From assembly GCF_900099775.1 (NCBI RefSeq), contig NZ_FMTM01000006.1, positions 309,337 through 373,336 on the forward strand: a DNA stretch of 64,000 nucleotides, in the 5' to 3' direction. The notes beneath the pieces are model-generated. The model searched no databases and had not been told where the DNA came from. It worked only from the letters and a program-made list of their open reading frames with translations. Made by a program: the position numbers and the translations under genes. Positions 50,488-59,777 of the stretch are shown piece by piece (position 1 is the first letter of the stretch; every line of letters starts with the position of its first letter). Source of the stretch: Rhizobium mongolense subsp. loessense (GTDB lineage: Bacteria > Pseudomonadota > Alphaproteobacteria > Rhizobiales > Rhizobiaceae).

Positions 50488-52040
50488 GCGTGACGATTTA
50501 TGTTCCGCGCGACGCCGCAGCGCTAGCGCTCGGTGCCGAGAAGGTGGCTGAAGCGGTTACCCAGGAGATCGCAGCCCGCGGCATCGATGCGAAGGTCGTG
50601 CGCAACGGCTCGCGCGGAATGTTCTGGCTAGAACCTCTGGTGGAGGTCGAGGTATCCGGTAAGCGTATCGGCTACGGGCCGGTAAGAGTGAAGGATGTCG
50701 CTGCACTTTTCGATTCGGGGCTGGCGAGCGGCGGCGATCACGCTCTCTGTCTGGGGGAGGTCGAAGACCTCCCATTCCTCAAGGAACAGACCCGGCTGAC
50801 CTTCGCCCGCTGCGGCATCGTCGATCCGCTTTCTTTGAAAGATTATGAAGCACATGGCGGCCTTGCCGGGCTTCGCCGCGCGGCGGCCATGGCTCCCGCA
50901 GACGTGGTCAAGGAGGTGACCGATTCCGGCCTTCGCGGCCGCGGCGGTGCTGGCTTTCCAACCGGCATCAAATGGAAGACGGTATTGGATGCCGCGGGCG
51001 AGCGGAAATACATTGTCTGCAATGCAGACGAAGGCGACAGCGGCACCTTCGCAGACCGCATGATCATGGAGGGTGATCCCTTCGTGCTGATCGAAGGCAT
51101 GGCAATTGCCGGGCTCGCCACGGGTGCGACTAAGGGTTTCATCTATATTCGTTCGGAATATCCCCATGCGATCGCGACAATGACGGAAGCGGTCGAGATC
51201 GCCGGCGGCGCCGGCATTCTCGGCGCTTCGGTGCTCAGTTCTGGGCGCGCCTTCGATATCGAAGTCAGGACCGGTGCGGGCGCTTATGTCTGCGGCGAGG
51301 AAACGTCGCTGCTGAACAGCCTCGAAGGCAAGCGCGGCGTCGTGCGTGCCAAGCCGCCGCTGCCGGCGCACAAGGGACTCTTTGCCCGTCCTACGGTCAT
51401 CAATAACGTGATCTCGCTGGCTTCCGTGCCTGTCATCCTGGAAAAAGGGGCTGCTTTTTACCGGGATTTCGGGATGGGCCGGTCGCGCGGCACGATCCCG
51501 CTGCAGATCGCCGGGAACGTCAAGCATGGCGGTCTTTATGAGACGGCCTTCGGGCTATCACTTGGCGATATCGTCGACAGGATCGGCGGCGGGACAGCGA
51601 CGGGCCGGCCGGTGAAAGCAGTGCAGGTCGGCGGTCCCCTAGGTGCCTATTTCCCAAGGACACTCTTCGATACCCCTTTTGACTACGAAGCTTTTGCTGC
51701 CAAGGACGGCCTCATCGGCCATGCGGGCATCGTCATTTTCGACGACACGGTGGACATGCTGAAACAGGCGCGGTTCGCCATGGAATTCTGTGCGGTCGAA
51801 AGCTGCGGCAAGTGCACACCCTGTCGCATCGGCTCCACGCGTGGTGTCGAAACAGCAGACAAGATCGCCCAAGGAATCGAGCCGGAGAAGAACCGGGCGT
51901 TACTCGCCGATCTCTGCAACACCATGAAATTCGGCTCTCTTTGCGCACTCGGTGGTTTCACGCCCTATCCGGTGACGAGCGCGATGACGCACTTCCCGGA
52001 CGATTTCGCGCCAACACCCCTCATCGAAGCGGCGGAGTAA
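50484..52040 (+). CDS. fdsB: Formate dehydrogenase beta subunit
   Basis: The NuoF-like FMN and NAD-binding subunit, 518 residues. A thioredoxin-like N-terminal domain (residues ~1-90) precedes the flavin domain with RGRGGAGFPTGIKWK, CNADEGDSGTFADRMIMEGDP and GAGAYVCGEETSLLNSLEGK (FMN and NADH sites). The [4Fe-4S] ligands are Cys441, Cys444 and Cys447 in ESCGKCTPCRIG, plus Cys487. It reduces NAD with electrons from FdsA. It is spaced 6 bases from fdsA. Confidence 0.95.
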   Translation: MSVTIYVPRDAAALALGAEKVAEAVTQEIAARGIDAKVVRNGSRGMFWLEPLVEVEVSGKRIGYGPVRVKDVAALFDSGLASGGDHALCLGEVEDLPFLKEQTRLTFARCGIVDPLSLKDYEAHGGLAGLRRAAAMAPADVVKEVTDSGLRGRGGAGFPTGIKWKTVLDAAGERKYIVCNADEGDSGTFADRMIMEGDPFVLIEGMAIAGLATGATKGFIYIRSEYPHAIATMTEAVEIAGGAGILGASVLSSGRAFDIEVRTGAGAYVCGEETSLLNSLEGKRGVVRAKPPLPAHKGLFARPTVINNVISLASVPVILEKGAAFYRDFGMGRSRGTIPLQIAGNVKHGGLYETAFGLSLGDIVDRIGGGTATGRPVKAVQVGGPLGAYFPRTLFDTPFDYEAFAAKDGLIGHAGIVIFDDTVDMLKQARFAMEFCAVESCGKCTPCRIGSTRGVETADKIAQGIEPEKNRALLADLCNTMKFGSLCALGGFTPYPVTSAMTHFPDDFAPTPLIEAAE

Positions 52041-52046
52041 GGATCC

Positions 52047-54926
52047 ATGTCTCTCGTTCACGAAATCGACTACGGCACCCCGGCTTCGAAATCCGAAACA
52101 AGCGTGACGCTGACCATCGATGGCCGTCAGATCAGCGTGCCGGAGGGTACGTCTGTCATGCGCGCCTCGATGGAGGCCGGAATTCAAGTACCGAAGCTTT
52201 GTTCGACCGATATGGTCGACGCCTTTGGCTCCTGCCGCCTCTGCCTTGTGGAGATCGAAGGCCGTAATGGGACGCCCGCATCGTGCACGACGCCGGTTGC
52301 AGCGGGCATGGTGGTCCATACGCAGAGCGGGCGCCTCAAGGATATTCGCCGGGGGGTGATGGAGCTCTACATTTCCGATCACCCGCTCGACTGTCTGACC
52401 TGTGCTGCCAACGGCGATTGCGAGTTGCAGGATATGGCAGGCGCCGTCGGCTTGCGCGACGTTCGCTACGGTTATGAAGGCGACAATCACGTCAAGGCAC
52501 GCAACAACGGCGACAACAATCTCAAATGGATGCCGAAGGACGAGTCGAACCCGTATTTCACCTATGATCCGTCCAAATGCATTGTCTGCTCCCGCTGCGT
52601 GCGTGCCTGCGAGGAAGTGCAGGGAACCTTTGCGCTGACGATCGAGGGCCGCGGTTTCGGCTCGCGGGTTTCGCCGGGAATGCACGAGCATTTCATCGAT
52701 TCCGAATGCGTTTCTTGCGGTGCCTGCGTGCAGGCCTGCCCCACAGCGACGCTGACAGAAAAATCGGTCATCCAAATCGGCCAGCCGGAACATTCGGTCG
52801 TGACCACCTGTGCTTATTGCGGCGTCGGCTGCTCGTTCAAGGCGGAAATGCGCGGTGAGGAACTGGTGCGCATGGTGCCGTGGAAGGACGGTCAGGCCAA
52901 CCGCGGACATTCCTGCGTCAAGGGGCGTTTTGCCTATGGCTACTCGGCTCATAAGGACCGGATCCTCAATCCGATGATCCGTGAGAAGGTCACTGACCCT
53001 TGGCGTGAAGTGACCTGGGACGAGGCTTTCGCGCACGTGGCGTCCGAGTTCCGCCGCATCCAGTATCAGTATGGCCGCGATTCGATCGGCGGCATAACGT
53101 CGTCGCGTTGCACGAACGAGGAGACGTTCCTCGTTCAGAAGCTCGTACGCGCCGGCTTCGGCAACAACAATGTCGATACCTGCGCTCGCGTCTGTCATTC
53201 ACCGACGGGCTATGGCCTCGGCCAGGCCTTCGGCACCTCTGCCGGTACCCAGAATTTCGACAGTGTCGAGGAGTCGGATGTCGTCATCGTCATCGGGGCC
53301 AATCCGACGGACGGCCATCCGGTCTTTGCCTCGCGGCTGAAAAAACGGCTGCGTCAAGGCGCCAAGCTGATCGTCATCGACCCGCGGCGTATCGATCTCG
53401 TCAAAACACCGCATGTCGAGGCTGCCTACCACCTGCCCCTGAAGCCCGGCACCAATGTCGCCGTCATGACGTCGCTTGCGCATGTGATCGTGACCGAAGG
53501 GCTCTATGACGAAGCCTTCATTCGCGAGCGCTGCGATTGGTCTGAATTTGAAGATTGGGCGACGTTCGTCTCGGAGCCCTATCACAGCCCGGAAGAGACC
53601 GAGAAGTTCACTGGCGTTCCGGCGCAATCCGTTCGTGGCGCAGCGCGCCTTTATGCGCGCGGCGGAAACGGGGCGATCTACTACGGTCTCGGCGTCACCG
53701 AGCACAGCCAGGGTTCAACGACTGTTATGGCGATCGCAAACCTGGCGATGGCGACCGGCAATATCGGCCGTCCCGGCGTCGGCGTTAACCCCCTGCGCGG
53801 CCAGAACAATGTGCAGGGCTCCTGCGACATGGGCTCCTTCCCGCACGAGTTGCCGGGTTACCGCCATATCTCGGACGATGCGACGCGCGATATCTTTGAG
53901 AAGCTGTGGGGAGTCAAACTCAATAACGAACCCGGACTTCGCATCCCGAACATGCTGGACGCCGCCGTGGATGGCACGTTCAAGGGTTTGTACGTCCAAG
54001 GCGAAGACATTCTCCAATCCGATCCGGATACAAAGCACGTGGCGGCCGGTCTTGCAGCAATGGAATGCGTCGTGGTTCAGGATCTCTTCCTGAACGAGAC
54101 GGCAAACTACGCGCATGTCTTCCTGCCGGGCTCGACCTTCCTGGAAAAGGACGGCACTTTTACCAATGCCGAACGTCGTATCAACCGCGTGCGCAAGGTC
54201 ATGACGCCCCGCAACGGTTTTGGCGATTGGGAGGTGACGCAGAAGCTGGCGCAAGCCATGGGGCTCAGCTGGAATTACCAGCATCCGTCCGAGATCATGG
54301 ATGAGATCGCAGCAACGACACCGAGCTTCGCGCTGGTTTCATACGACTACCTGGAAAAGACGGGATCGGTGCAGTGGCCCTGCAACGAAAAGTCCCCGCA
54401 AGGTTCGCCGATCATGCATGTGAACGGCTTTGTTCGCGGCAAGGGCAAGTTCATCCGGACGGAATATGTCGCGACCGATGAACGGACCGGGCCGCGCTTC
54501 CCGCTCCTGCTGACGACAGGGCGTGTCCTCAGCCAATATAATGTCGGCGCCCAGACGCGGCGCACCGACAACGTCGTCTGGCATGGCGAGGACCGGCTGG
54601 AAATCCATGCGCATGATGCCGAAATGCGCGGTATTCGCGATGGCGACTGGGTGAAGCTTGCCAGCCGCTCCGGCGAGACGTCATTGCGGGCGTTGATTAC
54701 CGATCGCGTCGCACCCGGTGTCGTCTACACGACCTTCCATCATCCCAACACGCAGGCAAACGTCATCACCACCGACTTTTCCGACTGGGCGACGAACTGC
54801 CCGGAATACAAGGTGACGGCGGTACAGGTCTCGCCATCGAACGGCCCTTCACAGTGGCAGACCGAATATGACGAGCAGGCGCGCCAAAGCCGTCGCATTG
54901 CCAGCAAGCTGGAGGCGGCCGAATAA
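52047..54926 (+). CDS. fdsA: Formate dehydrogenase alpha subunit (molybdenum)
   Basis: Catalytic subunit, 959 residues, with bis-MGD molybdenum and several Fe-S clusters. The N-terminal NuoG-like part has a [2Fe-2S] site (LCSTDMVDAFGSCRLCLVE), the His-Cys site DHPLDCLTCAANGDC, and two ferredoxin-like sites CIVCSRCVRAC and CVSCGACVQAC. CAYCGVGCSF starts the molybdopterin domain. The molybdenum ligand is Cys383 followed by His384 in CARVCHSPTGYGLG; cysteine rather than selenocysteine. An AAGGA box precedes the ATG. Confidence 0.96.
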   Translation: MSLVHEIDYGTPASKSETSVTLTIDGRQISVPEGTSVMRASMEAGIQVPKLCSTDMVDAFGSCRLCLVEIEGRNGTPASCTTPVAAGMVVHTQSGRLKDIRRGVMELYISDHPLDCLTCAANGDCELQDMAGAVGLRDVRYGYEGDNHVKARNNGDNNLKWMPKDESNPYFTYDPSKCIVCSRCVRACEEVQGTFALTIEGRGFGSRVSPGMHEHFIDSECVSCGACVQACPTATLTEKSVIQIGQPEHSVVTTCAYCGVGCSFKAEMRGEELVRMVPWKDGQANRGHSCVKGRFAYGYSAHKDRILNPMIREKVTDPWREVTWDEAFAHVASEFRRIQYQYGRDSIGGITSSRCTNEETFLVQKLVRAGFGNNNVDTCARVCHSPTGYGLGQAFGTSAGTQNFDSVEESDVVIVIGANPTDGHPVFASRLKKRLRQGAKLIVIDPRRIDLVKTPHVEAAYHLPLKPGTNVAVMTSLAHVIVTEGLYDEAFIRERCDWSEFEDWATFVSEPYHSPEETEKFTGVPAQSVRGAARLYARGGNGAIYYGLGVTEHSQGSTTVMAIANLAMATGNIGRPGVGVNPLRGQNNVQGSCDMGSFPHELPGYRHISDDATRDIFEKLWGVKLNNEPGLRIPNMLDAAVDGTFKGLYVQGEDILQSDPDTKHVAAGLAAMECVVVQDLFLNETANYAHVFLPGSTFLEKDGTFTNAERRINRVRKVMTPRNGFGDWEVTQKLAQAMGLSWNYQHPSEIMDEIAATTPSFALVSYDYLEKTGSVQWPCNEKSPQGSPIMHVNGFVRGKGKFIRTEYVATDERTGPRFPLLLTTGRVLSQYNVGAQTRRTDNVVWHGEDRLEIHAHDAEMRGIRDGDWVKLASRSGETSLRALITDRVAPGVVYTTFHHPNTQANVITTDFSDWATNCPEYKVTAVQVSPSNGPSQWQTEYDEQARQSRRIASKLEAAE

Positions 54927-55753
54927 TGGAAAGGCGGGCGGCGCTCATTTCCGTCAAACGCATCGCCCGAAAGGGCGGGGTCGTGATGCCGGGCGAGCGC
55001 GTCGTGCCGGAGGAGATACCGGTTGCCTTTTCCTATGGCGGCACGTCGCATGCGGTAATGATGGCGACGCCAAAGGACATAGAAGACTTTGCGATCGGAT
55101 TCAGCCTGACGGAAGGCATAATCCAGGACGCGGGCCAGATCTCCGCAATCGAAATCGTCGATGAGCCGCAGGGTATCGATGTCCAGGTAACGCTGACAGA
55201 CGATGTCGCCGACGCTTTGCGTGCGCGCCGACGCAGCATGGCTGGACCGGTCGGTTGCGGGCTTTGCGGCATCGAATCGATCGATCAGGCTGTCCGTCCG
55301 GTGCCCGATGTTTCCTCTGCGGATCTCAAACTGACACATGGCGACATCGTCCGAGCCGTCTCGCTCCTTAATGACGCCCAGCCGCTTCACAAAGAAACGC
55401 GTGCGGTCCACGGAGCGGGCTTCTTCATTCCTGGTAAAGGGTTGCTCGCCGTTCGCGAGGATGTCGGCAGGCACAATGCACTCGACAAGCTCTGTGGGGC
55501 TGTCATCGGCACCGGAACGATTGGTTCAAAGGGGGCTGTAGCCGTCACGAGTCGGCTGTCGGTCGAGATGGTGCAGAAAGCCGCGATCCTGGGAAGCTCT
55601 GTCCTCATCGCGATTTCGGCGCCGACGGCTCTTGCCATCCGAACTGCCGAGCAAGCCGGCATGACGCTCGTTGCGCTTGTGCGCGGCGATGACTTCGAAA
55701 TTTTCACCCACCCGCACCGTATTTTGCCTGAAAGCATTGCCGATGTCGCATGA
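54926..55753 (+). CDS. fdhD: Formate dehydrogenase accessory sulfurtransferase FdhD (FdsC)
   Basis: A 275-residue FdhD-family protein, which sulfurates the molybdenum cofactor of formate dehydrogenase by passing sulfur from IscS. The conserved cysteine loop is CGLCGIES with Cys111 and Cys114, and the C-terminal domain contains AVREDVGRHNALDKLCG and SAPTALAIRTAEQAGM. In Fds-type operons the homologue is called fdsC. Its ATG shares one base with the fdsA stop. Confidence 0.94.
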   Translation: MERRAALISVKRIARKGGVVMPGERVVPEEIPVAFSYGGTSHAVMMATPKDIEDFAIGFSLTEGIIQDAGQISAIEIVDEPQGIDVQVTLTDDVADALRARRRSMAGPVGCGLCGIESIDQAVRPVPDVSSADLKLTHGDIVRAVSLLNDAQPLHKETRAVHGAGFFIPGKGLLAVREDVGRHNALDKLCGAVIGTGTIGSKGAVAVTSRLSVEMVQKAAILGSSVLIAISAPTALAIRTAEQAGMTLVALVRGDDFEIFTHPHRILPESIADVA

Positions 55754-55988
55754 TTCGCATTCAAAGCTAATCTACATGGCCAACCAAATTGCGACCTTTT
55801 TCAAGAGCCAGCCTGAAAGCGAGGCAGCTCAAGGTGTTGCGACGCATATCAACAAATTCTGGGAGCCGCGCATGCGGCGGCAATTGTTTGAAATTCTCGA
55901 AAAGGACGACAACCGCTTGAACGCGCTCGTCATTCAAGCCGCACCTCTGATCCGCAGGCCCGAACCGGCCGAATCAATCCGGAAATAA
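55743..55988 (+). CDS. fdsD: Formate dehydrogenase delta subunit
   Basis: An 81-residue FdsD protein, required for assembly or activity of the soluble formate dehydrogenase. The features are KLIYMANQIATFFKSQPESE near the start and THINKFWEPRMRRQLFEIL in the middle, typical of FdsD. The ATG at 55743 overlaps fdhD by 11 bases, so translation is coupled. It closes the fdsGBA-fdhD-fdsD set; a transporter gene follows 91 bases later. Confidence 0.92.
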   Translation: MSHDSHSKLIYMANQIATFFKSQPESEAAQGVATHINKFWEPRMRRQLFEILEKDDNRLNALVIQAAPLIRRPEPAESIRK

Positions 55989-56079
55989 ATATCGATTTCA
56001 CGCTGGAGGGGGCACAGGCATTTCGCCTGCTCAAGCATGAATTATTGCAAGAAAAGTCTTTAATCAGGAGGAATTATTC

Positions 56080-57738
56080 GTGACTGCAGCGGAAACAGAT
56101 ACCACAGGTGATTTAGCCGGACTTGGCCTGCTTGATCGGGAGCGGATCATTGCTAAGGCGGGTTTCAATCGCTGGCTTGTGCCGCCGGCAGCGCTCGCCA
56201 TACATCTTTGCATCGGCATGGCTTACGGCTTCAGCGTATTCTGGCTGCCGCTTTCGAAATCTCTCGGGATCACGGCATCGACGGCATGCCCCGATCTGAC
56301 GCTCGCGTCTGCACTGTTCACGACGGTATGCGATTGGCGTGTCGCCGATCTCGGTTGGATCTATACCCTCTTCTTCGTTCTGCTCGGTTGCTCCGCTGCC
56401 ATCTGGGGCGGCTGGCTGGAGCGTTCCGGGCCGCGCAAAGCGGGCTTTGTATCCGCTTGCTGCTGGTGCGGGGGCATTCTTGTTGCTGCCTTGGGCGTGA
56501 TGACGCATCAGCTGTGGCTGATGTGGCTCGGTGCCGGCGTCATCGGCGGCATTGGTCTCGGCCTCGGGTACATTTCGCCGGTGTCGACGCTCATTAAGTG
56601 GTTTCCGGACCGCCGCGGCATGGCGACGGGCATGGCCATCATGGGGTTTGGCGGCGGGGCGATGATCGGCGCACCGCTCGCCAACCTGCTGATGAATTAT
56701 TTCAAGACCGATACCTCGGTTGGCGTCTGGCAAACCTTCATCGTGATGGCGATCATCTATTTCGGCTTCATGATGGGCGGTGCGTTCGGTTATCGCATTC
56801 CGCCCGCCGGCTGGCGTCCGGAAGGCTGGACGGCCCCTGCAGCCAGGAGCACGATGATCACCACAAAGCACGTTCACCTGCGCGATGCGCACAGGACGAA
56901 GCAGTTCTGGCTGATCTGGGCGGTGCTCTGCCTCAACGTGTCGGCAGGTATCGGCGTTATCGGCATGGCCTCGCCGATGTTGCAGGAAATCTTTGCCGGT
57001 TCGCTGATCGGTTTGCCGGACGTTAGCTTTGCGCAGCTTGACGCGGCGCAGAAAGCATCCATCGCCACGATCGCTGCCGGGTTCGCCGGACTTCTGTCGC
57101 TCTTCAACATCGGTGGCCGCTTCTTCTGGGCCTCTCTCTCCGACAGGATCGGCCGCAAGAACACCTATTATTGCTTTTTTATCCTCGGTATCGCGCTTTA
57201 TGCATTTGCGCCGACCTTTGCGGGCATGGGCAACAAGGCGCTCTTCGTCCTCGCCTTAGCGATCATACTCTCGATGTATGGCGGCGGTTTCTCGACAATT
57301 CCGGCCTATCTTGCCGATATTTTCGGCACGCAATTCGTCGGCGCTATCCACGGCCGCCTGCTGACAGCGTGGGCAACCGCGGGCATCGTTGGTCCTGTGG
57401 TCGTGAACTATATTCGCGAAGCGCAGATAGCAGCCGGTGTTGCGCCGGGACCGGCTCTCTACACAGGGACCATGTATATCCTGGCGGGCATGCTGGGGCT
57501 GGGTCTGATTGCCAACGCCCTCGTCCGGCCGCTTGCCAGCAAGTGGTTCATGTCCGACGAGGAAGTCGCAGCACTTCAGGCGAAATCCGCAGCCGCAAGC
57601 ATAGGCCCGAGCGGCTCGTTCGGAATCGGCAGAGGCGGCTTCGACGCGAAGGCTCTGCTTGCCTGGGCCGTCGTCGGCGTCCCGCTGCTTTGGGGCGTAT
57701 GGGTCACGCTGAGGGCAACCTTTGCACTGTTCGGTTGA
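56080..57738 (+). CDS. MFS transporter, oxalate/formate antiporter (OFA) family
   Basis: A 552-residue major facilitator protein with about 12 membrane helices. Features of the OFA group are AIHLCIGMAYGFSVFWLPLS, WIYTLFFVLLGCSAAIWGGW, KWFPDRRGMATGMAIMGFGG and FWASLSDRIGRKNTYYCFF. The start is a GTG with AGGAGG eight bases upstream. It lies directly after the formate dehydrogenase genes, so formate, or oxalate exchanged for formate, is the likely substrate (inference). It is longer than the ~430 residues usual for OFA members, mostly from a C-terminal extension. Confidence 0.88.
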   Translation: MTAAETDTTGDLAGLGLLDRERIIAKAGFNRWLVPPAALAIHLCIGMAYGFSVFWLPLSKSLGITASTACPDLTLASALFTTVCDWRVADLGWIYTLFFVLLGCSAAIWGGWLERSGPRKAGFVSACCWCGGILVAALGVMTHQLWLMWLGAGVIGGIGLGLGYISPVSTLIKWFPDRRGMATGMAIMGFGGGAMIGAPLANLLMNYFKTDTSVGVWQTFIVMAIIYFGFMMGGAFGYRIPPAGWRPEGWTAPAARSTMITTKHVHLRDAHRTKQFWLIWAVLCLNVSAGIGVIGMASPMLQEIFAGSLIGLPDVSFAQLDAAQKASIATIAAGFAGLLSLFNIGGRFFWASLSDRIGRKNTYYCFFILGIALYAFAPTFAGMGNKALFVLALAIILSMYGGGFSTIPAYLADIFGTQFVGAIHGRLLTAWATAGIVGPVVVNYIREAQIAAGVAPGPALYTGTMYILAGMLGLGLIANALVRPLASKWFMSDEEVAALQAKSAAASIGPSGSFGIGRGGFDAKALLAWAVVGVPLLWGVWVTLRATFALFG

Positions 57739-57761
57739 TATGACCATTCTCGGAAATCAAG

Positions 57762-57787
57762 GCACGCGCTTCGGCGCGTGCTTTTTT
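57762..57787 (+). terminator. Rho-independent terminator of the transporter gene
   Basis: Perfect 8-bp arms GCACGCGC (57762-57769) and GCGCGTGC (57774-57781) with a TTCG tetraloop, followed by TTTTTT (57782-57787). It lies 23 bases past the stop. Confidence 0.95.
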
Positions 57788-57814
57788 AATGGTCGCCATG
57801 CCTGGCGCACCATT

Positions 57815-57836
57815 AAAAAAGCCGCCTTGCGGCGGC
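57815..57836 (-). terminator. Rho-independent terminator of cheW
   Basis: On the minus strand the arms GCCGCC (57836-57831) and GGCGGC (57826-57821) with a 4-base loop are followed by TTTTTT (57820-57815). It terminates cheW and faces the transporter terminator. Confidence 0.93.
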
Positions 57837-57861
57837 TTTCCGGAAATCATGCTTCGGTGAC

Positions 57862-58338
57862 TTACGCTGCCAATTCGTCGGTTTCGTTTTCCTTGAACAT
57901 CTTGGCAAGGTTCAGGAAGCAGATCATGCCGTTCTCCGAGGCGATGACGCCTTCGCAGTAAGCGCGATCGAAGGATGCCGTCACTTCCGGTACGGGCTGA
58001 ACCTGGCTGGAGCCAATCGTCAGAATGTCGGAGACGCGGTCGACAAGCATGCCGATGACCATGCTGTGCACTTCGGCGACAACGATGGCGCTGCGCTCAT
58101 TGGCGACGGTGCTCTTCATGCCGAGCTTATAGGCGAGGTCGATGATCGGGATAACTGAGCCGCGAAGGTTCATGACGCCGATGACATCAGCGGGCGCATG
58201 CGGGATCGGCGTCGAGGGCGCCCAGCCGCGGATTTCGCGGATAGTGGTCGTCTTTACGCAGAACTCCTGATCGTGCAGGCGGAATGCGATGATCTCGAGA
58301 GTGTCGCCGCTGAAGTTATTTGAGTTGATCGTCGTCAT
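57862..58338 (-). CDS. cheW: Chemotaxis coupling protein CheW
   Basis: A 158-residue CheW protein that couples methyl-accepting chemoreceptors to the CheA kinase. The features are LEIIAFRLHDQEFCVKTTTI, REIRGWAPSTPIPHAP, GVMNLRGSVIPIIDLAYKLG and MVIGMLVDRVSDIL. It stands apart from any other chemotaxis gene in the window, so its partner CheA and receptors are encoded elsewhere. Confidence 0.94.
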   Translation of the reverse strand: MTTINSNNFSGDTLEIIAFRLHDQEFCVKTTTIREIRGWAPSTPIPHAPADVIGVMNLRGSVIPIIDLAYKLGMKSTVANERSAIVVAEVHSMVIGMLVDRVSDILTIGSSQVQPVPEVTASFDRAYCEGVIASENGMICFLNLAKMFKENETDELAA

Positions 58339-58565
58339 TAGAAAGTCTTCCCAAGCCCGGCAGAAGCGGCTGCGTCACCATTGGCGCGAACACCCCGTGC
58401 CTTCACACCACGCGACGTCCTCGCAGTGAACTTCGAGGCCTCGTTACGGTTATCTGGGACATTACCCGAAGAGTGTTGCACAAATCTAAATTGTCACAGC
58501 AGACCACAAGGTTTTTGGTTCGTTTACGGTCTTGTATAAACAATAGAAACGAGAAGGTGTTTGCC

Positions 58566-59765
58566 TTATGCGATTGTCCTCTCGATCTCAGAGATAGCCC
58601 ATTCCACCTGTTCCTTGGTGATGACGAGCGGCGGCGCCAGGCGGATCGTATTTTCATGCGTATCCTTTGCCAGGAGGCCCCGTTCCTTGAGGCTATAGCA
58701 ATACTGCCGCGCGCCGCCTGCTTCCGGCTCCAGTTCGATCGCCATCATCAGGCCGCGACCGCGCACGTCCTTGACGATGTTGGAGCGGATCGATCTCAGA
58801 CCGTCGAGGAAGTATGCACCCATCTTCTCGGCATTTTCGATCATGCCTTCCTCGGTGAGCACCTTCAGTGCCGCGCGGGCGACGGCGCAAGCAAGTGGGT
58901 TGCCTCCAAACGTCGATCCGTGCTGGCCGGGTTTCAGCACGCCGAGAACTTCCGAGTTGGAAAGGACGGCCGATACCGGATAGAAACCACCGGAAAGCGC
59001 CTTGCCGATCAGCGTCACGTCGGCTTCAATGCCCTCATGCTCCTCCGCTAGAAGTTTGCCCGTCCGGCCGAGGCCCGTCTGGATCTCGTCGAGGATCAGC
59101 GTGACGTTATTGGCCGTGCACAACTCACGGACACGCTTGAAGTATCCCTCAGGCGGGATGATGACACCGGCTTCGCCCTGGATCGGCTCGATGAGGGCAG
59201 CAACTGTGTTCTCGTTGATGGTGGCCGCGAAGGCTTCCGCATCGCCGAAGGGAACCGTGCGAAAGCCTGGCGTATAGGGGCCGAAGCCGGTACGTGCATC
59301 CGGATCGGTGGAAAAGCTGATGATAGTGAGCGTCCGGCCATGGAAGTTATCGGAGCAGACGATAATCTCCGCCTTGCCTTGCGGAACGCCCTTCACTTCA
59401 TAGCCCCATTTGCGAACCGCCTTGATGGCCGTCTCAACGGCTTCGGCGCCGGAATTCATCGGCAAGATCTTGTGAGAGCCGGTGAGCGCGGCCAGCTCCT
59501 CATAGAGATGCGCGAGCTGGTCGTTGCGGAATGCGCGCGAGGTGAGAGTGAGCTTTCCAGCCTGTTCGACCATCGCCGCCAGGATCTTCGGGTGGCAGTG
59601 CCCCTGATTGACCGCCGAATAGGCGGAAAGGCAATCGAGATACCGCTTGCCGTCCGTATCCCAGACGTAAACCCCTTCGCCGCGGGTCAGGACAACGTCG
59701 AGCGGCTTGTAGTTATGCGCACCAAGCTGGTGTTCGGTGGCGATCAGATCTGCGGATGTGCTCAT
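58566..59765 (-). CDS. rocD: Ornithine aminotransferase
   Basis: PLP-dependent ornithine--oxo-acid transaminase, which converts ornithine to glutamate semialdehyde. The 399-residue protein contains NSGAEAVETAIKAVRKWGYE and HGRTLTIISFSTDPDAR. LILDEIQTGLGRTGKL carries the PLP-binding aspartate, and TLIGKALSGGFYPVSA gives the Schiff-base Lys255. It starts 12 bases after the arginase gene, so arginine goes to ornithine and on to glutamate in one operon. Confidence 0.95.
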   Translation of the reverse strand: MSTSADLIATEHQLGAHNYKPLDVVLTRGEGVYVWDTDGKRYLDCLSAYSAVNQGHCHPKILAAMVEQAGKLTLTSRAFRNDQLAHLYEELAALTGSHKILPMNSGAEAVETAIKAVRKWGYEVKGVPQGKAEIIVCSDNFHGRTLTIISFSTDPDARTGFGPYTPGFRTVPFGDAEAFAATINENTVAALIEPIQGEAGVIIPPEGYFKRVRELCTANNVTLILDEIQTGLGRTGKLLAEEHEGIEADVTLIGKALSGGFYPVSAVLSNSEVLGVLKPGQHGSTFGGNPLACAVARAALKVLTEEGMIENAEKMGAYFLDGLRSIRSNIVKDVRGRGLMMAIELEPEAGGARQYCYSLKERGLLAKDTHENTIRLAPPLVITKEQVEWAISEIERTIA

Positions 59766-59777
59766 GGCTGCTTCCCC

